A DNA stretch of 64,000 nucleotides from Sipunculus nudus (GCA_026874595.1 CM049322.1:36453840-36517839), one strand, 5' to 3'. Positions 1 to 12,165 are shown, numbered from the stretch's first letter. Notes: generated from the letters alone by a model not told the origin. Made by a program: numbers and translations.

Positions 1-254
1 ATCAAAGGGGGTCGGAGAGTTATGACCGAATGTGGTGGGCTTTTTATTGGTGATACGTATGGTGCAGGGTCGAGATAATGTATCAAGACTTCATACACAT
101 ATCATCACATTTTTAAGGCTGAATACTTGGATTCTGTACTCCAGTCAACTAACTGTCCACCTGTTGTTCGTGATATTCATATTATATTGCAAAATAACTC
201 CTACACAGCTGAAAATTTACCATATCAAAGAATTAAAAGTGAAAGAAATATCTT

Positions 255-390
255 GTTTTTTTTTCTTCTTTTTTTTTAAAGGACATGGCCTTGCCTATTG
301 AATACATGAAGAAAAAGGTTAACAAGAAATCATATAATTAACAAGAATCATGTATAAATTTTAGCCTTCTGGATATAATTTTTTATTATT
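255..390 (-). mobile_element. SINE C 3'-end fragment
   Basis: A T-rich run followed by AAAGGACATGGCCTTGCCTA then TTGAATACATGAAG, and later AGCCTTCTGGATATAATTTT. Matches the tail half of SINE C at 38.5 kb in the same orientation. Confidence 0.55.
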
Positions 391-720
391 TATTCCTGAT
401 TCCACAAAAAAATTAAATACAGTAATTTCCTGAGGTTTCTATCACACCTTTCCTGTGTGCCTCTCCCAAGGTTTAAAGCATGCAGGGATCCATAGTCAAA
501 TGGACAACTTATATAGCCATGCACTAAACGCTCTCATACCTATATAAAAGAGTAATCAATATGGCAGATTCCTGTAAATCACTCATGACATCAAGGTGCT
601 AACTAACTAAACTGATAAACTAAACACACATTATTTACATATGAGCCATTGTTAAGCAATATTTAGCATGTGAATTTCCATTTGGCATAATTATGTTGGT
701 GTATCATCTGATGAGGAGAT

Positions 721-736
721 TCCCCCCCCCCCCCCC
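721..736. repeat. Poly(C) tract
   Basis: A run of about 15 C within a C/T-rich stretch. Confidence 0.9.
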
Positions 737-1257
737 TCTTCCTCCCCACCCCATTCCCTTCTCTTTAATCCAGTCAAATGCCAGTCAGCTCTCTAGGACA
801 GGAGGTACAAAAATTGTAGCTAATGTGTGCCAGAGTTCAAATTTTGCCATCATTTTTTTGGCAGTTCTCCTGAATACCTTTCCTCACCCCCATGACACTC
901 ACAAATTAACTTGCCTCCACATTCGATTACATGGACATTGCCCTGAATTTCCCCTTTCATCTCAACTACAGATGAGTTCAGCTCTACACTAAAGGGAAAT
1001 AAAAATAAAATTATACAAAAACAGAAAAAAATGTTAACAGATTAAGCGGACTTCAGGAAAGGTTGGAGTTCTCACAAAAAAGACTAGTGTCTTAAAATCC
1101 ATCTACTGAGCAGGAAAAAGAAGTGTAGAGAAAAAAAAATTTCAACTTCACTTTATTGTTCTGGTGGCTGGAGAGGAATTGCCAGAAAAATGTTCGGAAG
1201 AGTTTCTCTATTTTTTAATGACTGCAAAACAATATTTCATTGATCTTTAAACTAGAA

Positions 1258-1545
1258 ATGAATGGAACAGATATTAGGAATTTACAATTTAGTAATTTTT
1301 AAATGGAACAGATATAAAGAATTTAAAATTTAGTAATATTTAAATAGAACAGGTATAAGGAATTTAAGATTAGGAATTTTAAATGGAACAGATATATGGA
1401 ATTAAAAATTTAGTAATTTTTAAATGAAACAGATATAAGGATTTTAAGATTAAGTAATTTTTAAATGAAACAGATATAAGGAATTTAAAATTTAATAATT
1501 TTTAAATGGAACAGATATAAGGAATTTAAATTTTAGTCATTTTTT
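1258..1545 (+). repeat. ~41-bp tandem repeat, about seven units
   Basis: Units of the form ATGGAACAGATATAAGGAAT then TTAAAATTTAGTAATTTTTA follow one another with a few substitutions and short deletions. Very AT-rich; no coding sense. Confidence 0.9.
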
Positions 1546-2699
1546 TGTCACAATACTCTGCATGCCTATGAGAGTATTTGGAACTGAAATAATTATTTTT
1601 CAAATTGTATGGTATTCTGAAAAAAAAAAACTACAATACTGGTCCCTAAAACAGCAGTGACTGGAGTACCAGAACAGGATATTTGCTACTATTTGATTAT
1701 CAAAATATTCACAAGGTGAAGTTGATAGGATGGCAGAATTGATTAATGTTACAAAAATATTGTGATGTTGTTGATTTGCTCTGGAGCAATCCCAGCCTCC
1801 AATTTATCACATGGCTCTGAAATAACGGTTTTGCTGACAGACTGGGGGGGAAACTGGACAAAATGAATGACACTTGTGCTAGTAATTGAAGAAAAAATTA
1901 CGAGGTGTTCAGGGTAGGTGGTATATTTCTTCATCAGTGTGATGATTGATGGATCAGAGCCAGTTTCTAACATTATGAATCCACCGGAAATCCTCAAACG
2001 AGTAAAATGTAGCTCAGTGGAGAAGACATAGGATTTTACAATGTTAGGAGCTAAAGATCTTTAGTTTCACCTTACCACCTTTTTCCCAAAGGTAAAATGG
2101 CGTATATAATCTACATGCTACCTCCATAGATCACTCAAATGCTGTAACTGCATTTGAAACCAGCTACTCACCTACAGGTAAATAACAGACAGGTATTAGC
2201 TAAATTTCAACTAAGTGACCATGATTATGAGACTGCGGTAGGCAGAATAAGTGATATTCAAGTAAATATGAGACTATGTTTTGTGAGAATGATGAGATTG
2301 TTGATGAGGCCAACATTCTTTTTAAGTGTATCAGATATAAAGGTTTAAGAAATAAATTTTAATCATTTCATACAGAATTTTCCACCAAATGTATATGGGC
2401 TTATCCAAATTTGTTGGGAATACCGAATCACAGGTTACAATCTGATTTAGGTAAATATTTATTTCAAGTAATTAACAGAGTAAGTCAGGAAAACATTTAA
2501 GAAAATAATATTTCACAAAGTAGTACTTTAAATTTATATATTTATAATGAATACTGTAATTCATGTATAACTGAAAATGGTAAATATATATTTACATTTG
2601 TGTTTATCAGTGCTATTCTTTTCCACAACATGTTTATCCATTAACATAATTTAACACATATTTGCAGAAAGCGATGGCAAACTTGAGTATATTTATATG

Positions 2700-2772
2700 T
2701 TACTTATGTTATTTGTACTTTAGGCCATGAGGCCTTAATTTCTACAATAAATCTTTGTTGTTGTTGTTATTT
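2700..2772 (+). repeat. Possible retroposon 3' end with (TTG)n
   Basis: TTAGGCCATGAGGCCTTAAT then TTCTACAATAAATC runs into TTGTTGTTGTTG. The short inverted GGCC-ATGA-GGCC element plus a trinucleotide tail looks like the end of a SINE or CR1/L2-type LINE. No second copy was confirmed. Confidence 0.35.
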
Positions 2773-2924
2773 GCCTACCTTTTCCATAGAATATATGAGA
2801 TTTCTGGCTTATTCTACATGTTAGTGATCTCTAGGTAATTCCTGTTAAGAAAGGTTCATATAAAACCTCTGTGACGGATGTATGAGCTTGATGATTTACA
2901 AGCTGTTAGAAAACATGGTACATG

Positions 2925-3655
2925 TACCAATGCTGAAAACAGGAAAACAAGCAAATTTGTGGAATTTATTTCCTCCGCTTCCTCCTCTTGTTATTTTAGT
3001 TTCCTGTGATCTTCATGCTTGCCTTAATTCTCAATATGTTTTAGTTTTTATTTTTCCCCTGCAAGAAGATGTCTTCACATGTCACAGTGCCTGTGTTTTA
3101 GTTTTCATTGTCCCCTGAAGATGTCTCCACATGTCATAATTTTTTTGTGAATTTGGAACAAAAGGGAAAATTTTTGTTTGTTTTGGATTCTATTAATTAA
3201 GTTTGGTTACAATAAATTTTCAGACAGACACTCAAAAACCAATCCCAACCAAGGTATGTATGAAAGCAATCACAGACCCAAATTGAATGGAATCCGATAA
3301 TATTTAGGAAAGTTATCCCACATAAATATAAACCTGATGGACAGACAGACAGTTGGACAGACAGACAGACAAACCTAACTCATGCATATCCCCCATTCCA
3401 CAGAAGTGGAACAAAAATATAACTTAAGGTGGTTGGTTGCATGCGCTATCTAAATACTAGGTCAATTGAATGGAATCCGATAATATTTAGGAAAGTTATC
3501 CCACATAAATATAAACCTGATGGACAGACAGACAGTTGGACAGACAGACAGACAAACCTAAATCATGCATATCCCCCATTCCACAGAAGTGGAACAAAAA
3601 TATAACTTAAGGTGGTTGGTTGCATGCGCTATCTAAATACTAGGTCACTAGATGA
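2925..3655 (+). repeat. Dispersed repeat F, copy 1
   Basis: Shares with 54757-55110, in order: AACAAGCAAATT, TTATTTCCTCC, GAAGATGTCTCCACATGTCA, GTGAATTTGGAAC, AAATTTTCAGACAGACACTC, AACCAAGGTATG and a GACAGACAGACA tract. Copy 1 also carries the 183-bp duplication. It splits a family D element. Confidence 0.75.
3281..3646 (+). repeat. 183-bp tandem duplication
   Basis: AATTGAATGGAATCCGATAA starts at 3281 and again at 3464. The two 183-base units read the same apart from about one base (AACTCATGC versus AAATCATGC), so the duplication is recent. Confidence 0.92.
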
Positions 3656-3799
3656 ATAACGCTGCTTCAACTGCTTTGCCCCCAGATGTCCTTGTTAAAT
3701 GTGTTTACATTATTTTGGCGGGTCCCACACGTTATAAACATGTGGATATAAACAAAATGAACTACCTATGTGCGGTGCAGTTGGCAATATCTTGCCTAT

Positions 3800-4480
3800 C
3801 TAAGGAAAGATTCAAGGCCTGATTTACATGGAACCTTTAGGTAGTTAATAAACATCAAATATTAGAATAGCTAGGGCCCCTTAAGAGTCCTCCCACTGTT
3901 TATCTGAAACCCTCTAAAGCCGGCCTCCCATCAAAAGACTTTTCCAGCCGGAAAAATTGGTAAGAATGGTAGATGCGTGGCTGCTGTCACCTGGATTAAA
4001 AAAAAAATCCAGCTAAAAAAATCCGTAGATGTGATGACGGAAGGGAAAAACAATAAATTCAGCCAATGTTTTAGCTTTCTTTCACCATTTATGATTTCAA
4101 TAGATATACAGAGGACAAGATGAAAAAATAGCACAATGGTCGGAAAAATCTGGTGAAAATATTTGGTTAGAACTAAGACTAGGCCATTATGTTACTTAGT
4201 ACAGTACGCACATAACTCGATATGCCAAGGGAAAAAAAGCCAATTAAATGTTTTGGCACATCAACTTAATTGAATCTCAACCAAAATTTATTGAGGTCTT
4301 TCCTAACCTAAGTCAACCCTTTCCACAAAATTTCAATAGAAATCAAGGAAGCAGGTTTCACATTTTCTTGTTAACAGAGAGACAGACGAGGCCAGAAACA
4401 TTATGTCCTTGTGAGATAACAGTAACTGGCCTCACACTCTAAGAACCTTGTATGGATAAACCATTGAGATGGAAGTGGTA
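3800..4480. other. No recognisable gene or repeat
   Basis: AT-rich sequence with short open frames only. Confidence 0.5.
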
Positions 4481-4486
4481 AATCCT

Positions 4487-4740
4487 GGATATGTGCATGG
4501 CTACCATAGTTGTAACTTATAATGGTCTCCCCACTTGTGACCTGGGTTCAATCCCCTGTGTGGCCATGAGAGTGGGTTGTAGTTGCCCGTTCAAGATCAG
4601 TGGTTTTCTATGGGTTCTCTGGTTTCCTTTACCCTGCAGACAACTGAATGTAATAACCAGAGCCATGGAGATTGCCTTTAATAGATTAATAACTATTTGT
4701 ACAATCCATGTAAAATAAATAAGTTTATATAATAAACAGA
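4487..4740 (+). mobile_element. SINE B, tRNA-related copy
   Basis: The head contains a degenerate box A near 4497 and a good box B GGTTCAATCCC at about 4548. The body includes GGCCATGAGAGTGGGTTG and TTTCTATGGGTTCTCTGG, and the tail is ACTATTTGTACAATCCATG then AAAATAAATAAG. It is shared with 30475-30655 on the other strand. Confidence 0.75.
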
Positions 4741-4744
4741 GGTA

Positions 4745-5955
4745 TATTATTGCTATATTGAAGGAAGAATTCATGACTGCAACTTTAAAATTATTACATT
4801 AAAAACTCTTTTTTCAAACCTGTCTCTTGTATTACATCCCTTTTCAGCCGTCATTATTCTAATGAGCTTAAAGTGTGATATACACATGATTTAACAAATG
4901 TTAATTTACTGAAATATTCAACATATTTAAGAGCCTCCATATATTGCTAGAAATCCTATTTTGTAATTACATTAAACCCATAAGTCTTGCCACTTTAATC
5001 TTATATACAATCTTATTGTAATTAACAAAATCTATTATAGTTTTAATCAGAAAACCTCTAATTTACTTAATGTCTTATGGCCCATGGATAATAAAGTTTG
5101 CAATGGGATCATAGCTTTGCCTGTTCTTTTTCTTATTTTATGGGGAATATCAGGTCAATTTAATTACTTATCTCAGCTTTTTCAATCCCATATCATATAA
5201 TGAACTTAATATACTAGTAAAATGAGTCATTTCTTTAATCTCTTGATAAAATGTATAGAAGCTATCACCATATAAATTGAGTACATGTCACAAATTTAAT
5301 AGGCTGAATGGTTTTATGCATCATCACACACCAAGTAAGGTAATTTACTCCCATCTAGGAAGATATTATAATCACATGATATCATAACATTCATACCTCT
5401 CTCAGGCCCATTTTCTCCTATTACCTGATTCTCTCACTAGATGTAATTGCAAGTTATAGTTCCTTCACAAGAAACACATGTACACACATGCATGCATGAA
5501 ATGACACTAATCACATCAAAACCTGAGCAAACTCTTCCTTTGCTAGACCTAACCATCTTGATAGTACCTAATTCCACCAGTAGATGGAACTATTCCTCTA
5601 ACATGTAGGGACAGATGTACAGATAGACCCCAAAATGGTATTGCATTACCATCTGGATTAGGTTCAAATAAAAGCAGTTCTTACAGAGTATTAAAGCATA
5701 TATATACTGTTAGTACCTAATGCTTTCTGACTGTTAGTTTCAGCACTGATTTTCAACATTAAGCTGGGTTAATGATTTTATTTCCCAGATCTTTTAGATA
5801 AGAAAAGGGTGGGGGTATGCATCCTCTGATCCCCCTTAAATTTGCCCCTGGTTAAAGTAAACATGTAACAAATATCTATTACTGGTAAACTATGATAAAT
5901 ATTTAACTATCATTTTGATTACCTTGATAACTTTATAACACTAAATCCTCATGGG
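4745..5955. other. No recognisable gene or repeat
   Basis: AT-rich, with many stops in all frames and no tandem structure. Confidence 0.5.
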
Positions 5956-5959
5956 GTAT

Positions 5960-6335
5960 TGTAAGAAATGCAAGCCCCACTGACCCACATTTGTGTCTTC
6001 AGAATTTTTATGCATGTCTAAAAGAATGATCTTGAAAAAAGTATTAATTGTCTCTATTCTGGAGAGAAAAATACAGAATGGAACATCGGTGAGTGCGGGG
6101 TGCTGCTTCCATGTCTGCGAGTAATCAGCTACAGTGCCAGACAACCTATGATAGATTACTGGAAGAAACCAGAGTTGATGTAGCAATATATCTCTCCGTG
6201 ACACAGCGGCATGATGTCGGTCACCAGCAGGTGCCAGGGATCAGATAGCGATTCCAGTGGAACATCCTTGACTTGTTCCCTGGTTATTTTTTGCCCAGTA
6301 CAGACTGTCCAGAGCACATCTTGAAACTAATGCTA
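5960..6335. other. G/C- and CpG-richer unique island
   Basis: Stands out from the AT-rich surroundings. On the minus strand two frames stay open for more than 50 codons (for example 6166-6330, ending GGTTTCTTCCAG then TAA). Neither matches a family I know, and flanking splice signals are weak. Confidence 0.3.
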
Positions 6336-6389
6336 TTTCTTGATTTCCTTTTAAATACTTTTATCAATGGCCTTTCTGCTTTCCAGACT

Positions 6390-6965
6390 TAGAATGAATT
6401 CAGATTTTTGCAATTCCAACTCAATTCCAGTTACAGAATATATTCATGAAATATCAGTTCTAATTAATTCAATTATATGTTCTGGATATCAATCCAATTC
6501 AAAAACTTTTTACCCATTTCAAATTCAGTCTCAAATTCTGTGCACAATGAAAAGTTTTAATCTGTTGAATAAAGGATATATCACTGGCAAATGTCTTGAC
6601 AGACAAAATTCAGTAACAAAAGTTCAGGAGCATTTCAGCTGTGTAAAAATATTCATTGCAATGCCCATTTGAGATATCTGTGTTTGACTTTAGCCATTGT
6701 GAACTACTCAAGAGAGAATGTCATAGCTTGAATGTTAGAGCTGCACAGAAACATTCAGCTCAGATCATACAATTAAACTCCACTTCATTTTCTATTTATT
6801 ATTCTGATTCAATGCCAATTCATTTTCTCTTTATAAATCCAATTCAATTCCAATTCCAACAGTAATTTAAATTCAAAATCCAGTTCAATTCCAATTGATT
6901 TTCTCTTTATATATAAAATTCTTACAATTTTACATTCAATTCCATTTTATTTAAGTTCCATTCAT
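6390..6965 (+). repeat. Dispersed repeat E, copy 1
   Basis: AATTCCAATTCAATT-rich ends enclose AAAATTCAGTAACAAA, CATTTCAGCTG and TAGCCATTGTGA. These occur in the same order on the minus strand of 44395-44865. Confidence 0.65.
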
Positions 6966-6969
6966 AACT

Positions 6970-9470
6970 GAATCTACTCTTTTTGTGCTGTTTAGAACCA
7001 GACATACACTACTGATTAATTAATTCTACTTGATCACAAATGAGTTACAGATTAATTTCTTCAAATGTATCACATTGTTGGATTTTCTCAATGATAGTGG
7101 CTATCAGGAGAAATGGAAATTTTGATTTTATGCCAATTTTGATTTTTGGCCCCTTGCTGATTACAATTTTAGCTTAAAATTTTTGTATCAAGAGATTCCT
7201 ATTGGTCGGTTATTTACAGGCATTGTCCAAGCTGTCATGCCTGCTAACAGATATAATGACTTTTGCGGTGTTTCTGTGGATTCTGTTGCTCTCTGGTCTC
7301 CTCATATCTTTCTCCTGCTTTCCCTCCAGTGCATGCATGTGCATGCTGGTTGCTGAAATGACTTTCTGTTGGCTTGGTGACATATGCGTCTTTGACTCAA
7401 TTAAAAAAAATTTATACCTAGGGAGCTCCTGGGGAACAGGTCTAAGTCCCATCTAACTGGAGTGCTTGGAGGGCTTAATAGATTTTTAATTCAGTTCAGA
7501 TTTTTGGCCCAAATTCTCTGACCATGCAAATATCAATATCACCAAAGCTTATCAATTATAGCATGTTTAGAGGACCTAATCCCCCCACTATAAGAAATAT
7601 AAGTAATGTGCACTGATTGTTTAATCTGCACCTTATTAATTTTTTTAAATTATATCTTGATAGGTAGTTTTTGAAATATTAATTTTGTTAGACTCTAAGT
7701 ATCAATATTACTAATGCTATTCTGATATTAAAAGAAAAATCTAAAAAAAAAAACTTGTCTAAACTTGTCTGTTTTACTGTACCAGTTTATGAAGAATGTA
7801 TTTTTATATTAATTATTTTCTGAGCCATTGGAAATCATACAGGCTTTCATCAGAGCCATTGTTAATCACATTCAAAATGTATTAAATCTGATGTCACTGA
7901 TAATAATTGTCTCATCAAACTATTATATTCTAGTTATATGTAGTAAATAGTTATATTTTAAGCTTCCTAGGAGATAGTGCACTAAGAAACACATGGTGGT
8001 CATGCATTTAGTTAAAGAACATAAATAAAGCAGATAAGCAATTTGTATAAAATTAACCGCCAGCTTTGTTTAAATTATACTGACACAAAATGTCTCGATT
8101 TTTGTAGAGATTTCCTGTGACATCATCACAGTGCATAAATAGAGGCCACATTGGAATGTCACTTCACATACCAGAAGATGGAACCTGCCAGGGACTGACT
8201 CTGCTTCAGTGTTATTTTTAATGGCTGTTTTTATTAATATTCATATGAGTAAATTCATGCTTGTGGAAAGACCTTGCCAATGGATCCAAGGAAATCCAGT
8301 GCCTTTATTCGTAATAAATCCAGGTTCCACATTTTATTACGTTTTTTTCTGGTTTATCCTGTTCAGCCTTTTAAAGTTTGGATATGTACTGCTGGCTACA
8401 AAAATGTATCTCATGTAAGTCACAGAACATCTGTGACAAATAAATATATATCCTAACTGAAGCTTCCCGTTCATTTTTTTTCTGCAAGAATGTACTGCTG
8501 TCATATCCCCTTTCTCTTAACACTTCCATATCCCAAACATCCAATGCTTGGGAGGAAGTATTAGCCTTATGATCATTCACACCGCATGGCTAGTGCTGCA
8601 GTGTGATCAGTAGAGCATTGTGGGTAATTTGCCATCACCGTCTCATAACTATCAAGAAAGGGTTACTCCACATGACAAGCTGCCTTCCTCTCCGATTCTT
8701 TTCACGGACACAGGTAGTTTATCATATTCCCCTAGACGGTGACTGCAGCACTTTAGAGCTTACAATAGCCTAGCATTAACCTCAATTGATTCATCTGGTA
8801 TTCCCCACATCGACAAAGTGTCATAAATATCTTATGACTACTGGTATGATTTCTTGCGCACCAATGAGTAATGGCTCTGTCCAAGAAGTGCCAAGCATGA
8901 GAAAACTACCCTCAAAAGGCTCTAACCAATACCCTTGCATTCTTTGTTGATCAGTCTGAGCAGAGTCCAGAGTCCTCTGTTGCAGGACTTTGATGATCGA
9001 AGAGTCAACGCAGGTGGATTTTTCACACTTAATACAGAACTTCTGTCTTGATATGACACTACGGCTCACCTGAAGCAGAATACCATGTCCTGATCAAAGG
9101 AATATATAAAAGCCTGATTTAAGTCTATCATAACCTCTGTTTCTTTCTGATTTTTTAAGCAGGTAAAGGTACAGACTTGGTTACTTAATTTTTCTGATAT
9201 CAATGACTCAATTTAGTCAATGATATCAACTTAGTCTCGTCTGACTTTACAGTTCTCTTTTTTGGTCCAGCGGTATGTTCATTCATGCAGATAATTAACC
9301 AGACAAACGATTTATGTTTGATATACCTTTAGAAAATATATACCTATATCTGCACCATAAATATTTATATACATTTTTAGTATATCTATAATTATAATAA
9401 TTACATCTATTTCCACCTGTATGAAGTAAATATAAGCAGGGTACAAGTCTAAAGACTTGTAGTAATTCAT
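6970..9470. other. Mostly unassigned sequence
   Basis: Two slightly G/C-richer patches, 7220-7470 and 8580-9080, have open frames on one or both strands without known motifs. On the minus strand at 9069 a good donor-like CTTCAG|GTGAGC occurs but no matching exon could be defined. Confidence 0.4.
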
Positions 9471-9485
9471 TATATTCCTTATGTA

Positions 9486-9924
9486 TTTTTTTTTTTTTAT
9501 TTTTTTTGAGTGGAGGTAACCGCCTCCTTTTTTTTAATGCTGACTTATCTAATTCTTAACCTAAGTATGTACATCTGCAGAGTTTCCATTTCGGTTTGGG
9601 ATTACTTGACAGGGGGGTAGCACTCACTTCCTATCATTTTTATTTTTGTATCCTGGTGTCACCCAGGCCTGGTGTCTACCACACCTGCAGGTCCTGGGTG
9701 TGTAATCATTCCCATTGCTGAGTCATAACACCAAGGAACCCCCCAAAGACGTACTCGTATGTGGGTGATACACGGCTGTGGGGCACAGCCTCCCCATTAA
9801 GCCTGCAGAGCGCTCACCCTGGGTGGGGGCCGACCGTGAAAAAACTCACCGCCTCAGCTAAGATTCGAACCCACGATCTCCTGGCTTTGAGTCCTGCGCT
9901 CAACCCCTGAGCCACAGAAGCTGG
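9486..9924 (-). mobile_element. SINE A, complete tRNA-derived copy with 11-bp TSD
   Basis: Read on the minus strand from 9924, the head carries a box A-like TGGCTCAGGGGTTGAGCGC and a perfect box B GGTTCGAATC, so it derives from a tRNA. A conserved body of ~330 bases follows. The 3' end has the short inverted repeat GGAGGCGGTTACCTCC and an A-rich tail. TTCCTTATGTA flanks both sides (9475-9485 and 9925-9935), a perfect target duplication. About 439 bp long; transcription by RNA polymerase III is inferred from the boxes. Confidence 0.9.
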
Positions 9925-10189
9925 TTCCTTATGTAGTTTTAACTGTCACAGTATTGAGATTTAAGCTGAGATTTAAGACTCACAGGTCTCTTATTTGTTA
10001 CAGAATTGCCATTGACATATATGCATGCTCATATTAACATTTCATTGCAATTAAAAATATGACAGACCTGTCTAACAGTCCAAACACTTGAAATTCTGTC
10101 TCTTTTTCTTTCCTCTTACTCTGTTTCAGAAAATATATGTAAACTAAAAACTTAAAAGAACCTTGCCTTATAAGTTTAATCCCCACCAA

Positions 10190-10640
10190 TGCCTTAAAGC
10201 CAGCAATTCACTTTAATTTTCTTGCTTACTCTGCATACAATTAGTGACTTTAGGTGATTCCTGTTAATTAAGAAAAGTTATTTCAATCTCTCCGTTGTGG
10301 GTGTATGAAACTGCAAGCTGATCATAAACATGGAAAATGCAACATCATTGATCAACAAACAAACCAAAACCATGGTTTGTTTCATATGTGCAGAAGCTGA
10401 AAGCTTAAGGTCACCAGTTGTAAAATGCCTGATGCAACTTTCTAATTTGTCTGACTTCCTACCAGATGTTCTTGTTGAATATCTTTGGATTATTTTAGCA
10501 GGCACCTCACATGATATAAACCGCTTCGCTAGAAAAGCATGCTTCACTAGCAAGACAGTTCGGGCCGCTTTTATGTCACCCTGTAACAATTAAATTGAAA
10601 TGAACTGCCTGTGTGCAGTGGGATTAGCATTTCATGCATA
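10190..10640 (+). repeat. Dispersed repeat D, uninterrupted copy
   Basis: About 450 bp. The left part (CTTGCTTACTCTGC, TAGGTGATTCCTGTTAA, GGGTGTATGA) matches 2785-2905. The right part (CAGATGTTCTTGTTGAATAT, ATTATTTTAGCAGG, AAATGAACTGCCTGTGTGCA) matches 3655-3790. Open frames on both strands here are parts of the repeat, with no recognisable protein. Confidence 0.75.
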
Positions 10641-10649
10641 TTTCATGCC

Positions 10650-11815
10650 ATCAACAGGCTGATTGTTGTATGCATATCACATTTAAAACATAAGAAAATC
10701 AGAGGAAAATATTTTCCTTTATGCTTATGAAAGTAGAAATGGAAATGACATTTACAGTGAGACATACAAATATTGTGCAAAGACAATTATTGTGTTTTGT
10801 GTAGGCAAAATAGCTGGGGAGAATGAAGTAATTGAAATTGTTTCTCGGTTTATAAGTTACTTAAACTTTGGTACCAAATCAAAGTTGAGAGGGAGGCATA
10901 TTAGGAGAGAAAAATAATTCCTAGCTGTCATTTATAGATGATCCAGTCAGCTCACTAATTCCTAAAACATTCAGGCTGTAGGAGGAGGCCACAGTAATGG
11001 TAACAACTTGTAATGGATTAACATAACAGATTGGTTGCTGGTCTGACAAATCTGTCGTTCAGAAACCACACCACCTGCAAGAAGATTTCAGTACCATGAT
11101 GGAACTATCCCAGCATTCCCTGCGGCAGTGATCATATAGCCGCTATTAGTTTTGTGATTCCTCATCGCAGCACTGGCAACCAGCCTCAGCACTCAGCCAT
11201 CGAGAAAACGGAGCAATCACAAAGGCAAGAAATCTGATTTAAACAGATTGCAACCTATTCGCAGATGCCAAATTGTGTACTCTCCTCAGAGTTCATTTTC
11301 TGCTTGGCTTCTCCGAACGTGCTTTTGGCAAACCTGATGTATTTATGAGTTCTTAAACTGAGCCAACTGTGGTCGACTGGTGTTAGATAACTCCATGTTT
11401 GGGAGGGATCATTACTGCAAAAATCGTGCAAGGGTGTCTGGTAGCTGTGGAACTGCCCTGTATTTGACACACAATTACCACAGAAATGTTTATGGGTGTT
11501 TGATAACTTAAGACCTTTCAGGAAAATTTTTCAATCAAAATAAGAATTAAATTTCTTTACAAGTGCACAATTGTTTACATTTCTTATATGACATAAGAAA
11601 TGTAAGAATATGTAATACTGCATTCATATATAGGCCTATATATATTATAAAAAAAATCATTATTTTTGTATAAAGTAGAATTATAATCCTTGTTCTTTTT
11701 GTATCTCATGGACACCCACACACACAATGAACTCTCCTATTAATTACATAAAATGCATTCATAACTTATCAAGTTAATATGTTAGCAAAAAACAAAACAA
11801 CAAAATATTAACCAA
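10650..11815. other. Intron sequence downstream of the Ig exon
   Basis: On the minus strand this is the intron after the Ig exon. A CpG-bearing patch lies at about 11030-11470. No further Ig or fibronectin exon was recognised. Confidence 0.5.
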
Positions 11816-11841
11816 TCAACCATCCAAAAATGAACCAGAGC

Positions 11842-11847
11842 ACTCAC
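11842..11847 (-). promoter_or_regulatory. Splice donor of the Ig exon
   Basis: GTGAGT directly follows the last exon base on the minus strand, a near-consensus 5' splice site. The intron that follows has no in-window partner that I could identify. Confidence 0.75.
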
Positions 11848-12132
11848 CTCTAACCAACACTTGTATGACAGATGAACTTTTCCCAGCACCTAACGAACTG
11901 TGTGGTGTACATACATATCTGCCTTCATCATCCAACTGAATGTCATTGAAGGTTAGTGTGCCTTGTCGATTAAGAGATATCCTTGGTATGTATTCCGGGG
12001 ATAAGGCTTTTTCATTCTTCGTCCAAACAATCTTTTGAACTGGAGGGTTGGCCTCAACAGGGCAGTGTAGTTTACCTCGTAAGCCTCGTGGCAAGTATTT
12101 TTGTACAGGCACTGTCAAAACCATTGGTAAAT
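11848..12132 (-). CDS. IGSF9: Single Ig-domain exon of a turtle/IGSF9-like adhesion receptor
   Basis: One internal coding exon of 285 bases, read on the minus strand. The acceptor is a pyrimidine-rich tract ending TTTTGCAG just above 12132. The donor is AGAG|GTGAGT just below 11848. The exon starts and ends in phase 1, the usual arrangement for an exon that carries one complete Ig domain. The ~95 residues show the first Ig cysteine (LHCPVEANPP), the core tryptophan (IVWTKN), and the second cysteine in DEGRYVCTPHSSLG. The ANPP-x-WTK and YxCTP-x-N/S-x-LG pattern, with a VLVR ending, is what I know from the fourth Ig domain of Drosophila turtle and vertebrate IGSF9. Those are cell-surface proteins with five Ig and two fibronectin III domains that act in dendrite and axon patterning. 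No neighbouring exon was found, so the introns on both sides must be long. The family call is confident; one-to-one orthology is inference. Confidence 0.85.
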
Positions 12133-12165
12133 CTGCAAAACACAAAACAGATTTCTTTCATAGAA
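12133..12165 (-). promoter_or_regulatory. Splice acceptor and upstream tract of the Ig exon
   Basis: On the minus strand the intron ends in a T-rich stretch followed by GTTTTGCAG, and the exon begins with AT. The first complete codon needs one base from the preceding exon, so the intron is phase 1. Confidence 0.75.

Larger units (their letters stand above)
2785..3790 (+). repeat. Dispersed repeat D, copy split by repeat F
   Basis: Two arms (about 2785-2920 and 3655-3790) align in order with 10190-10640. About 730 bases of family F lie between them. Confidence 0.7.

Noticed and set aside
8821-9069. 82-codon minus-strand frame beginning at a donor-like GTGAGC
   Set aside because: The frame lies on the intron side of the apparent donor, and no exon could be bounded upstream.
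10278-10593. Overlapping ~90-100-codon frames on both strands
   Set aside because: They lie in dispersed repeat D. The other copy is not open, and no protein family is recognisable.
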